This document shows positions 1-7,628 of a DNA stretch of 39,999 nucleotides, piece after piece. The stretch comes from Parachlamydiales bacterium. GTDB taxonomy: Bacteria; Chlamydiota; Chlamydiia; Chlamydiales; Rhabdochlamydiaceae. The position numbers and the translations under genes were made by a program. Numbering within the stretch: position 1 is the first letter of the stretch; the number at the start of each line of letters is the position of its first letter. Where the stretch lies: positions 1-39,999 of the forward strand of contig JAGVMG010000002.1 of the NCBI GenBank assembly GCA_020053915.1. The letters run 5' to 3'. The notes under the pieces are model-generated. The model had not been told where the DNA came from and did not search any database. It saw only the letters and a program-made list of their open reading frames with translations.

Positions 1-58
1 AGGCCGCTGTGTGCAGACACACAGCTAATTTTACGATCGTTTAGCCCCGGGGCTTTGA

Positions 59-235
59 CACAGCCGAAAGAGTAAAAACTTTCTTAACTATGTACTAGTC
101 AGCAAGGAGAAAGCGATCACCTACAGAGGAACCTGGGATAAGGGGTCATGGTTAGGTGATGTGAAGAAGAACATCACCTACGATACCTGGAGCTCTTGGG
201 CAACAGCTATCCTCTCTACTCCTTCTAAACCATAA
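59..235 (+). pseudogene. Coding remnant, possibly an alpha/beta-hydrolase (lipase-like) fragment
   Basis: An open frame of 58 codons runs from a TGA at 56-58 to a TAA at 233-235 and contains no ATG, GTG or TTG near its beginning. Its translation includes the stretch KAITYRGTWDKGSWLGDVKK, which faintly resembles the RGT...W..D segment of class 3 lipases. A second frame (1-75) reads in phase from the window edge to a TAA at 73-75, and the A-run at 74-78 would join the two frames by a frameshift. I infer a decayed or frameshifted gene end that begins left of the window. A chance open frame is also possible. It is followed by a strong terminator, which fits the end of a former gene. Confidence 0.3.
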
Positions 236-251
236 ACCGCTTCGAAAGATT

Positions 252-283
252 AAAAGATACCGCGCTCCTGCGCGGTATCTTTT
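252..283 (+). terminator. Rho-independent terminator
   Basis: A perfect inverted repeat pairs AGATACCGCGC with GCGCGGTATCT around a 4-nt loop (TCCT, 266-269). The right arm runs into TTTT. It would end transcription coming from the left edge, before the GH64-like gene. Confidence 0.85.
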
Positions 284-407
284 CTTGCAGAATTTTATAC
301 CCATAAAAATTTAGATTAGTGATAAGATAATCTCCAAAATGAAATTTTGATGATCCTGCAAGAGAACCTTAAAGGACAGCCCCTTCATCGCATCCAAGGA
401 GATATCT

Positions 408-2468
408 ATGAAATACAGTTGGTTCTTATTCCTTCTTTCCACGAGCATTCTTCATGCACAGCCGGACACGTACTCTAAGGATCGCTTAGAAATTTTCTAC
501 GATGATTTCTTAGAGGAGCAAGCAACCATCCTTGGAGCCAGCGGCGCAGGTGGTGGCGGAGTAACACCAACACCTCCAAGCGGCACACTCGACCCAGCGC
601 CCATCTCCGGATATCTTCCCGTCGTGATTTCCAATACGACAGGGCAACCCGATGACCAGGTTTATGTTCTTTTAGCAGGACAACAAACAGCACTTAATCT
701 TGAACAATTCTATTTCCAGCTCACCACCGGTGGTATCTTAACTCCCGTTTCTGCATCCTCAACAACTTTTTCCGTTAATTACTCCTACCCATTAACAAGC
801 TTGCCCAAGTCCTCAACAGGAGCGCATGATTATCTCGTCTACGTTTCTAGTTTAAGTGGCGCGCGCTTTTATTTTTCGATCGGCTCCCCGATTTACCTGC
901 AGTCCGATACGCTTGTTGGATCCCCTCCTAACCAAATTGTTGCACCTACGTATTACGCTTTTTACGATCCCAACTACTGCAATTTGTATGAATCTGTAGA
1001 GGTCACTTTTTTTCCCAGCGGCGGAGGCTCTGCTCCCGCAATTCCTTGGACAGCTTCTGTCAATACAACCGAGGTGGATGCATTTGGATTACCCGTCCGA
1101 ATCGGTTACTTCTCTTATAGCTCAGCGTCTCCAAGTGCACTCACCCCACTCGTTCAAAACCCCAACGCGCTCCCCTCTGGATTTGGCGTAGGAGGATCTA
1201 CGAACAACACAACACGCAGCGAGATCTTAGCTACTGTCGTTGGTGGATTGACATCGGAAGATTTAACAGGGCAAACACCTAAAATTTGGCCGAAGCTCGC
1301 CATCCCCTTCTACAGCGATCCTTATGCGGGCACAGGGCTGCAAACATACCTGCGAGTTCTTTCTCCTAAACAGAGCTTAGGCAATGCAGCATCTCCTGCA
1401 ACAACAGGAAATATCACCATTCAGCACTTGCCAGCCGTTCAGCCAGGTCCTGTTCAGTATAAAAACTACAATTACCCCCCCTTTCCTTCAGATTACCTAA
1501 GCGCCACCACGTATGGGGATACCAATGGTTTTGCCACTGATCTCTTTAATTATTACACAGGCATGACCAAGCTTTACATCTCAACAGGAGGCGGGTCTCC
1601 CACTGTTTATGAAGGAGCCTCTGATGGAACAACGCTGACCTTCACCGGAATCTCGGGTCCTAATAACGGGCAAGTGAATACACTGACAAAAGCCTCTCTA
1701 AATACCTTCAGCATGTATTCAGGCGTTCAGCCCGTCTCCGGCGGGTCCGATGCCTCTGCACTCGGGCACTTCTTTGGGGATGCGTATACAATTGGATTCT
1801 TGGCTAGCCCTGTGGGAACACAAAACACCGTGACCCCGCCGAACATTCCGATTAACATTACAGATGCTGTCACATGGGAGCCTACGTTCATCAGTGACTA
1901 TTATATCGCTCAGTATTCCCTTTTGGGCGGCCCTTGGATGGACTTATATGCAAAGATGCTCCATAGCGTCGCCGTTAGAAACAGCGTGAGCGGGTTCTTA
2001 AATGATCAGGGATTATGTTATGCCTATGATTTTGATGATTCGCTGGGAATCAGCGGCACCATTACCCCATCGAACTTGACCGCAAACAGCTTAAATCCCT
2101 TCCTGGGAATTACGTTGGGAAGTATTGATACGCCGATTCCTGATCCCTATTCAGATACCAATAGCTACACCGTTGTGTTCACCTTTCCCGGGATGACATC
2201 CTTGCAATACCAGCAAGGAAATGGCCCTTGGACACCCGTTGCCAGTTCTGGAGATTCCGTGGGTGGGCTAGTTTCTAATAAGACAAATCCATTGCGTATC
2301 CGCTACACCAACAATACAGGGCTGCACGAGTTTGTCGTGTATCTCTACTATCAGTTCCTACAGCCTGTAAATGCCTATACTTCCAACGAAATCAGTATCA
2401 TCAACTCCACCACAATCACCCCAAATAGCGCTACTCCGACTCAATTCACGATTAATCTACTGCCGTAA
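408..2468 (+). CDS. Secreted GH64-like beta-1,3-glucanase family protein
   Basis: A 686-aa protein with a clear Sec signal peptide (residues 1-18, ending LHAQ) and a good AAGGAG ribosome site 7 nt before the ATG. A low-complexity Gly/Pro/Thr linker (44-66) precedes the main domain. From about residue 68 the pattern matches the thaumatin-like fold of glycoside hydrolase family 64: LPVVISN, then GARFYFSIGSP (151-161), then a DPN segment (188-190), YESVEVTFF (194-202) and EVDAFGLPVRIGY (222-234). Glu198 and Asp224 fall where that family keeps its acid/base pair (my alignment by eye). A later segment (about 500-560) with LHSVAVRN and LCYAYDFDD resembles the family's second half. A C-terminal beta-rich domain (about 590-660) is unrecognised. 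GH64 enzymes cleave long beta-1,3-glucans. The natural substrate here is unknown; host or amoebal glucan is an inference. Confidence 0.75.
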   Translation: MKYSWFLFLLSTSILHAQPDTYSKDRLEIFYDDFLEEQATILGASGAGGGGVTPTPPSGTLDPAPISGYLPVVISNTTGQPDDQVYVLLAGQQTALNLEQFYFQLTTGGILTPVSASSTTFSVNYSYPLTSLPKSSTGAHDYLVYVSSLSGARFYFSIGSPIYLQSDTLVGSPPNQIVAPTYYAFYDPNYCNLYESVEVTFFPSGGGSAPAIPWTASVNTTEVDAFGLPVRIGYFSYSSASPSALTPLVQNPNALPSGFGVGGSTNNTTRSEILATVVGGLTSEDLTGQTPKIWPKLAIPFYSDPYAGTGLQTYLRVLSPKQSLGNAASPATTGNITIQHLPAVQPGPVQYKNYNYPPFPSDYLSATTYGDTNGFATDLFNYYTGMTKLYISTGGGSPTVYEGASDGTTLTFTGISGPNNGQVNTLTKASLNTFSMYSGVQPVSGGSDASALGHFFGDAYTIGFLASPVGTQNTVTPPNIPINITDAVTWEPTFISDYYIAQYSLLGGPWMDLYAKMLHSVAVRNSVSGFLNDQGLCYAYDFDDSLGISGTITPSNLTANSLNPFLGITLGSIDTPIPDPYSDTNSYTVVFTFPGMTSLQYQQGNGPWTPVASSGDSVGGLVSNKTNPLRIRYTNNTGLHEFVVYLYYQFLQPVNAYTSNEISIINSTTITPNSATPTQFTINLLP

Positions 2469-2472
2469 AAAC

Positions 2473-2506
2473 AAAAATGCCCTGCTTGAACAAGCAGGGC
2501 ATTTTT
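2473..2506. terminator. Bidirectional rho-independent terminator
   Basis: A 15-bp perfect stem pairs AAAAATGCCCTGCTT with its complement around the loop GAAC. A-run and T-run flanks allow it to work in both directions. It lies between two convergent genes and serves both. Confidence 0.9.
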
Positions 2507-2530
2507 ATTGATATACTTCAAATCTATCGA

Positions 2531-3643
2531 TTAGAAGCAATACGCAAAGTTGATGTTAGCACCATAGAAATCATAGGAGTTTCCAGGAAGACTCAACGAG
2601 ACGCCATTAGAAGCTCTTGCTGTTGAGTGTCCATCTTTCCAATGCTCATAAAAAGGGCTAATAATGAGGTGGAATCGCTTGCTTTTAGTCAGCGCAAAGT
2701 CAAACGGCATCTCCACATAAAAATTCGATATCTGATCCGTCAGTGACCAGTTGGTCCCTTTCAGAGGATCTATTTGAACAGACGGGAACACCTGAGGCAT
2801 CCACGTAAAGTTAAGCCCCCAGGTAAACCAAGAATTCGCAGAAAAATCTGTCAAAAAGCCAACAGGGATATAAAACTCGTTATATCTGAACTTAATCGAG
2901 CTTCCATTCTTAGGATGTAAATGTTGTCCAATATGGCGGAAACCCAGCCCTGAAAAGAGGGTCAACGACATGTTTTGGTCACGGGATGCAAACGTATACC
3001 CAAAGCGCTCTTGCACATCGATGTACAATAGAGAGCGTTTTCCTGAAGATCCATGGGTATTTCCTTCCAGCCATGTCACCCGTGCTCCACCGTAGAAATT
3101 GTCCATCGGCCGATAATCATACAAGCCAAGAATCCCTCCTAGGTCTCCTTCAAAATTAGCACTTCCATGCGGCTTGAGGCCCACATGTGCATAGTTACCG
3201 CCCACCTGAAAACGGGAAGGGTATCTCACTGTTTTTGGCTCTTGTTTTTTCTCAGATGGAGCTGCAATGAAGGGAAGCTGCGTTGTTTCTTCCGCGCCCA
3301 TTGGCATTTGAATTCCAAATGGAGCAGCAGCCAAGTCATTCATATCCGCTAATGCAGGAGCCTTCTTTTTTCCGCCCGAAGGAGCATCTTGGGTAGAAAT
3401 AGGCATCTGTTTTGCTTTAGTAGCTGCCATCTTTTTAGAACCTGACCCATTAGTGGTCATTTTCTTAACAGGCTGATTCTGATTGATCGGCAACGCTGGC
3501 CCACTTCGATCCGCTAGCGGCAACTGAATCCCAAAGGGAGTCGGTGGGTTTTCCTTTGCAGCAGCATTAAGGGCTAATGATGAGCCCATAATCAATGCAA
3601 ACACTCCAAAACTAACTTTTGTTTCAAATTTTCTAAAATCCAT
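2531..3643 (-). CDS. Outer-membrane beta-barrel protein with PFGIQ-repeat N-terminal region
   Basis: A 370-aa protein starting at ATG 3643 with GGGGGA just upstream. Residues 1-28 form a signal peptide (SSLALNAAA). Residues 33-125 are a Lys/Pro/Ala-rich, probably disordered stretch carrying two copies of a short motif, PFGIQLP near residue 36 and PFGIQMP near residue 108. From about residue 145 to the end the sequence alternates polar and aromatic residues in the manner of an 8- to 12-strand outer-membrane barrel, and it ends in NFAYCF, with the terminal Phe typical of Bam substrates. No specific family is recognised. It may be a MOMP-like or OmpW/OmpA-type porin of environmental chlamydiae. 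The two motif copies suggest a partner-binding or periplasmic anchoring tail. Confidence 0.7.
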   Translation of the reverse strand: MDFRKFETKVSFGVFALIMGSSLALNAAAKENPPTPFGIQLPLADRSGPALPINQNQPVKKMTTNGSGSKKMAATKAKQMPISTQDAPSGGKKKAPALADMNDLAAAPFGIQMPMGAEETTQLPFIAAPSEKKQEPKTVRYPSRFQVGGNYAHVGLKPHGSANFEGDLGGILGLYDYRPMDNFYGGARVTWLEGNTHGSSGKRSLLYIDVQERFGYTFASRDQNMSLTLFSGLGFRHIGQHLHPKNGSSIKFRYNEFYIPVGFLTDFSANSWFTWGLNFTWMPQVFPSVQIDPLKGTNWSLTDQISNFYVEMPFDFALTKSKRFHLIISPFYEHWKDGHSTARASNGVSLSLPGNSYDFYGANINFAYCF

Positions 3644-3769
3644 AATCCCCCGAATGCGAAATTTTTCTTTATTAATTTCCTTTTATTACAAAACTAAAAT
3701 TTGTAAAAGAAAAAAATAAAAACAAGTCAAAATAGGATAAGATAAATTAGACTAAACAGAAGAAAATTT

Positions 3770-4114
3770 GAGACTTGATGGCTCTGGCATGCCACCGGTT
3801 CGCAGCGCAAGGCTGCTTCACTTCTCGTCCATACAAAAGCCACACTGTGGCTTTTTCAATATTAAATTTTTCGTGGAAAAATTTGAGACTTGATGGCTCC
3901 GGTCTACCGCCGGTTCGCAGCGCAAGGCTGCTTCACTTCTCGTTCATACAAAAGCCACTTTGTGGCTTTTTCAATACTAAATTTTTCGTGGAAAAATTTG
4001 AGACTTGATGGCTCCGGTCTACCGCCGGTTCGTGGCACAAGGCCACTTCACTTCTCGTCCATACAAAAGCCACACTGTGGCTTTTTCAATATTAAATTTT
4101 TCGTGGAAAAATTT
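3770..4114 (-). repeat. Three 115-bp tandem units, each carrying the tRNA-Lys 3' end
   Basis: Units occupy 3770-3884, 3885-3999 and 4000-4114, with an exact 115-bp period. Each begins (plus strand) with GAGACTTGATGG, preceded by T, which equals the last 13 nt of the adjacent tRNA-Lys on the minus strand. The fourth occurrence of this boundary at 4115 is the tRNA itself. Every unit contains four inverted repeats: a 4-bp stem (TGGC/GCCA or CGGT/ACCG), a 5-bp stem (GCAGC/GCTGC or GTGGC/GCCAC), a 9-bp terminator-like stem (AAAAGCCAC/GTGGCTTTT) and an 8-bp AT stem (AAATTTTT/AAAAATTT). Most differences between copies are compensatory pairs or lie in loops. Part of the array may act as stacked terminators for the tRNA transcript. 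The sequence from 3644 to 3769 is AT-rich and holds nothing I recognise beyond the leader of the barrel gene. Confidence 0.9.
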
Positions 4115-4186
4115 GAGACTTGATGGACTCGAACCATCGACCCTCTCATTAAAAGTGAGATGCTCTACCGACTGAGCTAAAGTCTC
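4114..4186 (-). tRNA. tRNA-Lys (anticodon TTT)
   Basis: The minus strand folds as a complete cloverleaf of 73 nt. The acceptor stem GAGACTT pairs with AAGTCTC, the D-arm begins AGCTCAG, the anticodon stem is TCTCA/TGAGA with loop CTTTTAA, and the T-arm is GATGG-TTCGAGT-CCATC. The anticodon is TTT and the discriminator is A. CCA is not encoded. It lies 44 bp downstream of tRNA-Glu on the same strand, so the two are probably co-transcribed. Confidence 0.97.
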
Positions 4187-4196
4187 ATAAAGGAAA

Positions 4197-4223
4197 CAAG
4201 TGCTCCTCGGTTAGGAACACTTG
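4197..4223 (-). other. Hairpin in the spacer between tRNA-Glu and tRNA-Lys
   Basis: CAAGTGCTCC and GGAACACTTG form a 10-bp stem (one G-T) around a 7-nt loop. It lies between the two tRNA genes. A processing signal or weak terminator are both possible, and there is no proper T-run after it. Confidence 0.45.
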
Positions 4224-4230
4224 CTTGTGT

Positions 4231-4305
4231 TGACCCCAAGGGGATTCGAACCCCTGTTATCAGAATGAAAATCTGGTGTCCTAGGCCAGGCTAGACGATG
4301 GGGCC
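4231..4305 (-). tRNA. tRNA-Glu (anticodon TTC)
   Basis: A 75-nt cloverleaf on the minus strand. The acceptor GGCCCCA pairs with TGGGGTC (one G-U), the anticodon loop is TTTTCAT, and the T-arm is AGGGG-TTCGAAT-CCCCT. The anticodon is TTC. It is the upstream member of a Glu-Lys pair. CCA is not encoded. Confidence 0.96.
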
Positions 4306-4384
4306 AGTTTTCATTTTTGTGCCGTAAATATAAACGAGCCGCCGATTTTTTGGCAACTCCATTTTTTGCGCGGCGAGAACTTAT

Positions 4385-4936
4385 TTAAACTGTTAGGATC
4401 TCCTTCTCCTTAGCTGTAAACAAGTCATCGATTTCTTTGCAAAACTTATCGGTGAATTCTTGAATACTTTTTTCATCTTTCTTCATGATGTCTTCAGTAA
4501 TATCGCCATCTGCTTTAAGTTTGCGCACGAGTTCGTTGTTCTTACGGCGGATCTCCCGAATCACAATTTTCGCCTCTTCCGCTTTTTGCTTGCCCTGTTT
4601 GACGATCAGTTTTCGTGTCGATTCGTCCATCGGAGGAATGTTGATGCGGATGGTTCCACCTTCAGAAATGGCCTGAAGATTAAGGTTTGCGCGCTCAATC
4701 CCTTTGACGATCGGCCCTACGGTTTGTGGGTCAAAAGGTGACACGAGGAGCTGACGCGGTTCTGGAACAGAAATAGTGGCGAGCTCCTTTAAACGCATTT
4801 GAGCGCCATAAACCTCGACGTGGACGTTGTCAAGAATTCCTGGATTCGCACGGTTTGTGCGCAGGTTTTTAAGCTCTGTTTTAAAATGGTCGACAGCTGC
4901 TTGCATTTTCGTTTTTGTTTGATCAGGTACGCTCAT
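4385..4936 (-). CDS. frr: Ribosome recycling factor
   Basis: A 183-aa protein, the normal length for RRF. It splits post-termination ribosomes together with EF-G and frees the mRNA and tRNA. Recognisable blocks are ELKNLRTNRANPGILDNVHV near residues 21-40, then ISVPEPRQLLVSPFD, the GGTIRINIPP turn and the conserved long-helix segment REIRRKNNELVRKL. It is the last gene of the rpsB-tsf-pyrH-frr operon, with 3 nt between the pyrH stop and its ATG. Confidence 0.97.
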   Translation of the reverse strand: MSVPDQTKTKMQAAVDHFKTELKNLRTNRANPGILDNVHVEVYGAQMRLKELATISVPEPRQLLVSPFDPQTVGPIVKGIERANLNLQAISEGGTIRINIPPMDESTRKLIVKQGKQKAEEAKIVIREIRRKNNELVRKLKADGDITEDIMKKDEKSIQEFTDKFCKEIDDLFTAKEKEILTV

Positions 4937-4939
4937 CGA

Positions 4940-5665
4940 TTATCCTCCAGTCACAAGGGAGCCTACGGGCTGTCCGCAGACAGCTTTGAGTAGATTTCCC
5001 GGTTCAAATAGGTTAAAAACGCAAATCGGAATATGATTCTCGCGACATAGGGCGATCGCTGTCGCATCCATGACGTTTAATTTTTGAGTCAGCGCGTCGG
5101 AGTAGCTTAATGTCGGATATTTGACGGCTTTAGGATTTTTAAAAGGATCATCGCTGTAGACGCCATCGACTTTGGTCGCCTTAAGCAAGATCTCGGCATT
5201 GATTTCGCTAGAGCGCAGCGCGGCAGCGGAGTCGGTCGTAAAGTAGGGATTGCCGGTTCCACCGACAAAAATGACGGGGATCCCTTTCTGTAAACAGTGT
5301 TGGGCATGTCCCCAATTATAGCGTTCCACACAGCGGTCCATGTCGAGAGCGCTCATGACTCTGGTTTCGACGCCTAGGGTAGCAAGTGTTTGTTGGAGAA
5401 TGAGGCCATTGATGGTGGTGGCAAGCATTCCGATGTGATCAGAAGGAGTTCGAGAAAACCCGAACGCTTCTGACTCTGCACCTCGAAAGATGTTGCCCCC
5501 ACCGACGACGATTCCAATCTGCACTCCGAGATCAAAAACTTCTCTAATCGCTTGAGCGATCTTTTGGCAGGCTGATTGTTCAATCCCAAACTTGAGATTG
5601 CCCATCAGCGCCTCGCCAGAGAGCTTGATCATAACCCGTTTGTAAGCAGGTTTGGAGTGGGTCAC
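4940..5665 (-). CDS. pyrH: Uridylate (UMP) kinase
   Basis: A 241-aa protein that phosphorylates UMP to UDP with ATP, feeding RNA and UDP-sugar synthesis. It belongs to the amino-acid-kinase fold, not the eukaryotic UMP/CMP kinase family. It shows KRVMIKLSGEALMG at the N-terminus (phosphate-binding loop), IGIVVGGGNIFRG, SDHIGMLATTINGL, the UMP-binding GGTGNPYFTTDSAAALR and the ATP-side KVDGVYSDDP. It lies third in a tight operon, with 3-nt gaps on both sides. The neighbourhood also contains several UDP-sugar enzymes that use its product downstream. Confidence 0.97.
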   Translation of the reverse strand: MTHSKPAYKRVMIKLSGEALMGNLKFGIEQSACQKIAQAIREVFDLGVQIGIVVGGGNIFRGAESEAFGFSRTPSDHIGMLATTINGLILQQTLATLGVETRVMSALDMDRCVERYNWGHAQHCLQKGIPVIFVGGTGNPYFTTDSAAALRSSEINAEILLKATKVDGVYSDDPFKNPKAVKYPTLSYSDALTQKLNVMDATAIALCRENHIPICVFNLFEPGNLLKAVCGQPVGSLVTGG

Positions 5666-5668
5666 GGT

Positions 5669-6520
5669 TTAGCCTCCGACATTCCAGCGAGCGAAAGATT
5701 TGATCGTCACAGTTTTACCGAGACGTTTGCTTTCATTTTCTAGAAGACCGGTAACGGTGACAGAATTGTCACGCACATATTTTTGGCAGAGCAAGCAAAC
5801 CTGTTCGCAGAAGGCTTTGATTTTTCCTTCGACGATCTTATCCACGATATTTGCCGGTTTCCCTTGAACTTGACCTCGTGCAATTTCCGCTTCTTTATCG
5901 CGAACATCTTGAGGAACATCTTCTGGACGCAAATAATCAGGAGATTCTGCTGCAACATGCATAGCAATGTCTCGCGCTAAGCCTTCTTGGCCACTTCCCC
6001 CAGTTAACACAACAGCGCATAAGATCTTCCCGCCCATGTGCGAATAGATCCCGACAGAGAGCTCTTGTGACTTTGGAATGACGATAAAACGGCGTACTTG
6101 GATGTTTTCACCTAAGCTCTGAATAACAAGCGCTCGATACTGATCGATTGTCATAGAAGGATCTTTACGATAAGTCTGCTGCATGAATGCGTCTAGAGTT
6201 GCAGGTTTTGTTTCTGCAGCCTCAAGAGCGACATCTGCCATGAATTGCTTAAACTTCTCGTTCTGCGTGACGAAGTCTGTTTCCGCATTAACCTCAACAA
6301 GAGCGAGTGCATCTTTGCCCTCTGCGGCAGCGATCAATCCTTCATTGGTCTCACGCCCTTCTTTCTTCACTGCTGATGCCATGCCCGCTTTGCGCAGGAT
6401 ATCAATCGCATCGTCGATGTTACCACCAGCTTGGTCGAGGGCCTCTTTACATTTGCCCATGCCAACGCCTGTGCGCTCACGTAATTGTTTAACCATTTCT
6501 GGTGTGACTTTACCGCTCAT
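5669..6520 (-). CDS. tsf: Translation elongation factor Ts
   Basis: A 283-aa protein that recycles EF-Tu by exchanging GDP. I start it at ATG 6520 (MSGKVTPEMVKQLRERTGVG) with a GAGGG site upstream. The open frame continues to 6586, but the extra 22 residues are a Lys/Arg-rich overlap with the end of rpsB. The N-terminal UBA-like domain includes RERTGVGMGKCKEALDQAGG and ends near AGMASAVKK. The EF-Tu contact region has VNAETDFVTQNEKF. The start overlaps the rpsB stop by 11 nt, consistent with coupled translation. Confidence 0.96.
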   Translation of the reverse strand: MSGKVTPEMVKQLRERTGVGMGKCKEALDQAGGNIDDAIDILRKAGMASAVKKEGRETNEGLIAAAEGKDALALVEVNAETDFVTQNEKFKQFMADVALEAAETKPATLDAFMQQTYRKDPSMTIDQYRALVIQSLGENIQVRRFIVIPKSQELSVGIYSHMGGKILCAVVLTGGSGQEGLARDIAMHVAAESPDYLRPEDVPQDVRDKEAEIARGQVQGKPANIVDKIVEGKIKAFCEQVCLLCQKYVRDNSVTVTGLLENESKRLGKTVTIKSFARWNVGG

Positions 6521-7289
6521 TCTTTCCCTCTTCTTCATCTTCGTCTTTTTGGCTCGCTGCGCCTTCTTTCTCATCGCCTTTTGCAACGCCGATATTCATT
6601 TCATTTTTGCGATCGATGACAGCTTGTGTCAACGCTTGTAAGATGAGTTTAATGCTCTTAAGAGCATCGTCATTACACGCGATGACGTAGTCAATCGGAT
6701 CTGGATCGCAATTGGTATCGACAAGAGCCATGACAGGAATGCCGAGCTTACGCGCTTCCGCGACAGCAATGTGCTCGCGACTTGGGTCGACGATGATGAT
6801 GAGTCCTGGAGGCTTGCGCATCGCACGGATCCCAGAGAGGTTACGATCGAGTTTGATCTGATCTTTACTGAGGACAGAAAGCTCTTTCTTCGTGAGGCCG
6901 TCTCCGCCGGTAGTGATCTTCTTTTCGATTTTTTCTAGAGTTTTAACCGATTGGCGGATCGTCTGGAGATTCGTGAGCATCCCACCGAGCCAGCGCTCAC
7001 AGATGTAAAACTCGCCGCATCCTTCAGCACATTCGCGCACGACGCTTTTTGCTTGTTTTTTTGTCCCGACGAAAAGGATCGACTTGCGTTTAGAAACCAT
7101 CTCGCGCACAACTTCAACAGCGCTGCGGATCTGTTGCATGGTTTTTGCTAAGTCGATAATGTAAATTCCGTTGCGCTCTTCGAAAATGAAACGTTTCATC
7201 TTCGGGTTCCAACGGTGTCTTTGGTGCCCAAAATGTGCACCACTTTCGAGTAAATCCTTAATTGTTACTTCTGCGTTTGCGTTTGCCAA
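6510..7289 (-). CDS. rpsB: 30S ribosomal protein S2
   Basis: A 259-aa protein from a TTG start at 7289, preceded by AAGGG. This start gives MANANAEVTIKDLLESGAHF, which lines up with the normal S2 N-terminus. An ATG at 7340 would add 17 residues that look unlike S2 and has no Shine-Dalgarno sequence. Family blocks seen are SGAHFGHQRHRWNPKMKRFI, NGIYIIDLAKT, KKQAKSVVRECAEGCG, RWLGGMLTN and the PVMALVDTNCDPD segment. The tail is acidic and low in complexity (QKDEDEEEGK). It heads the operon with tsf, pyrH and frr. Confidence 0.95.
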   Translation of the reverse strand: MANANAEVTIKDLLESGAHFGHQRHRWNPKMKRFIFEERNGIYIIDLAKTMQQIRSAVEVVREMVSKRKSILFVGTKKQAKSVVRECAEGCGEFYICERWLGGMLTNLQTIRQSVKTLEKIEKKITTGGDGLTKKELSVLSKDQIKLDRNLSGIRAMRKPPGLIIIVDPSREHIAVAEARKLGIPVMALVDTNCDPDPIDYVIACNDDALKSIKLILQALTQAVIDRKNEMNIGVAKGDEKEGAASQKDEDEEEGKNER

Positions 7290-7424
7290 GCCTTGTCCCT
7301 TCTTTATTAAGTGTTGACGATAGCATCCTCCTTTATTCATTCTAGACTACCCAGAATGGCACAGGAGAATTTCGGTCTTGGTTAAAATTAACAGAATCTC
7401 AGAGAAGAGCCATTTTTTTGAAAT

Positions 7425-7440
7425 GACCTCGACTGAGGTC
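7425..7440 (-). terminator. Hairpin after tRNA-Gly, weak terminator candidate
   Basis: GACCTC and GAGGTC form a 6-bp stem around GACT, 15 nt past the 3' end of tRNA-Gly. No T-run follows on the minus strand, so termination is only a suggestion. Confidence 0.3.
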
Positions 7441-7454
7441 CTGCATGATAACGA

Positions 7455-7525
7455 AGCGCCTGATCAGAATCGAACTGACACAAGTAGCTTGGAAGGCTAC
7501 GGTTCTACCATTGAACTACAGGCGC
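7455..7525 (-). tRNA. tRNA-Gly (anticodon TCC)
   Basis: A 71-nt cloverleaf on the minus strand. The acceptor GCGCCTG pairs with CAGGCGC, the anticodon stem is GTAGC/GCTAC with loop CTTCCAA, and the T-arm contains TTCGATT. The anticodon is TCC and the discriminator is T. It sits alone between rpsB and the divergent pbp2 gene. Confidence 0.96.
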
Positions 7526-7628
7526 TTAAAAAAATCTGAACCAGTTTTAACCGATATGCCCTTTTTTTCCAAGAGCTAAATTCGGTTTTAGATTAAATTT
7601 AGGCCAGCAATATCTTAGTGCTTAGGCT

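Noticed and set aside
3770-4114. The 115-bp repeats as a CRISPR array
   Set aside because: The whole 115 bp repeats with no unique spacers, and no cas genes lie nearby.
3775-4123. Two overlapping 77-aa open frames in the tandem units
   Set aside because: They simply read through the repeats, lack ribosome sites, and the changes between copies preserve base pairing rather than codons.
6521-6586. N-terminal extension of EF-Ts to ATG 6586
   Set aside because: The added residues are a Lys/Arg-rich antiframe of the rpsB tail, and the internal ATG has the ribosome site and the family N-terminus.
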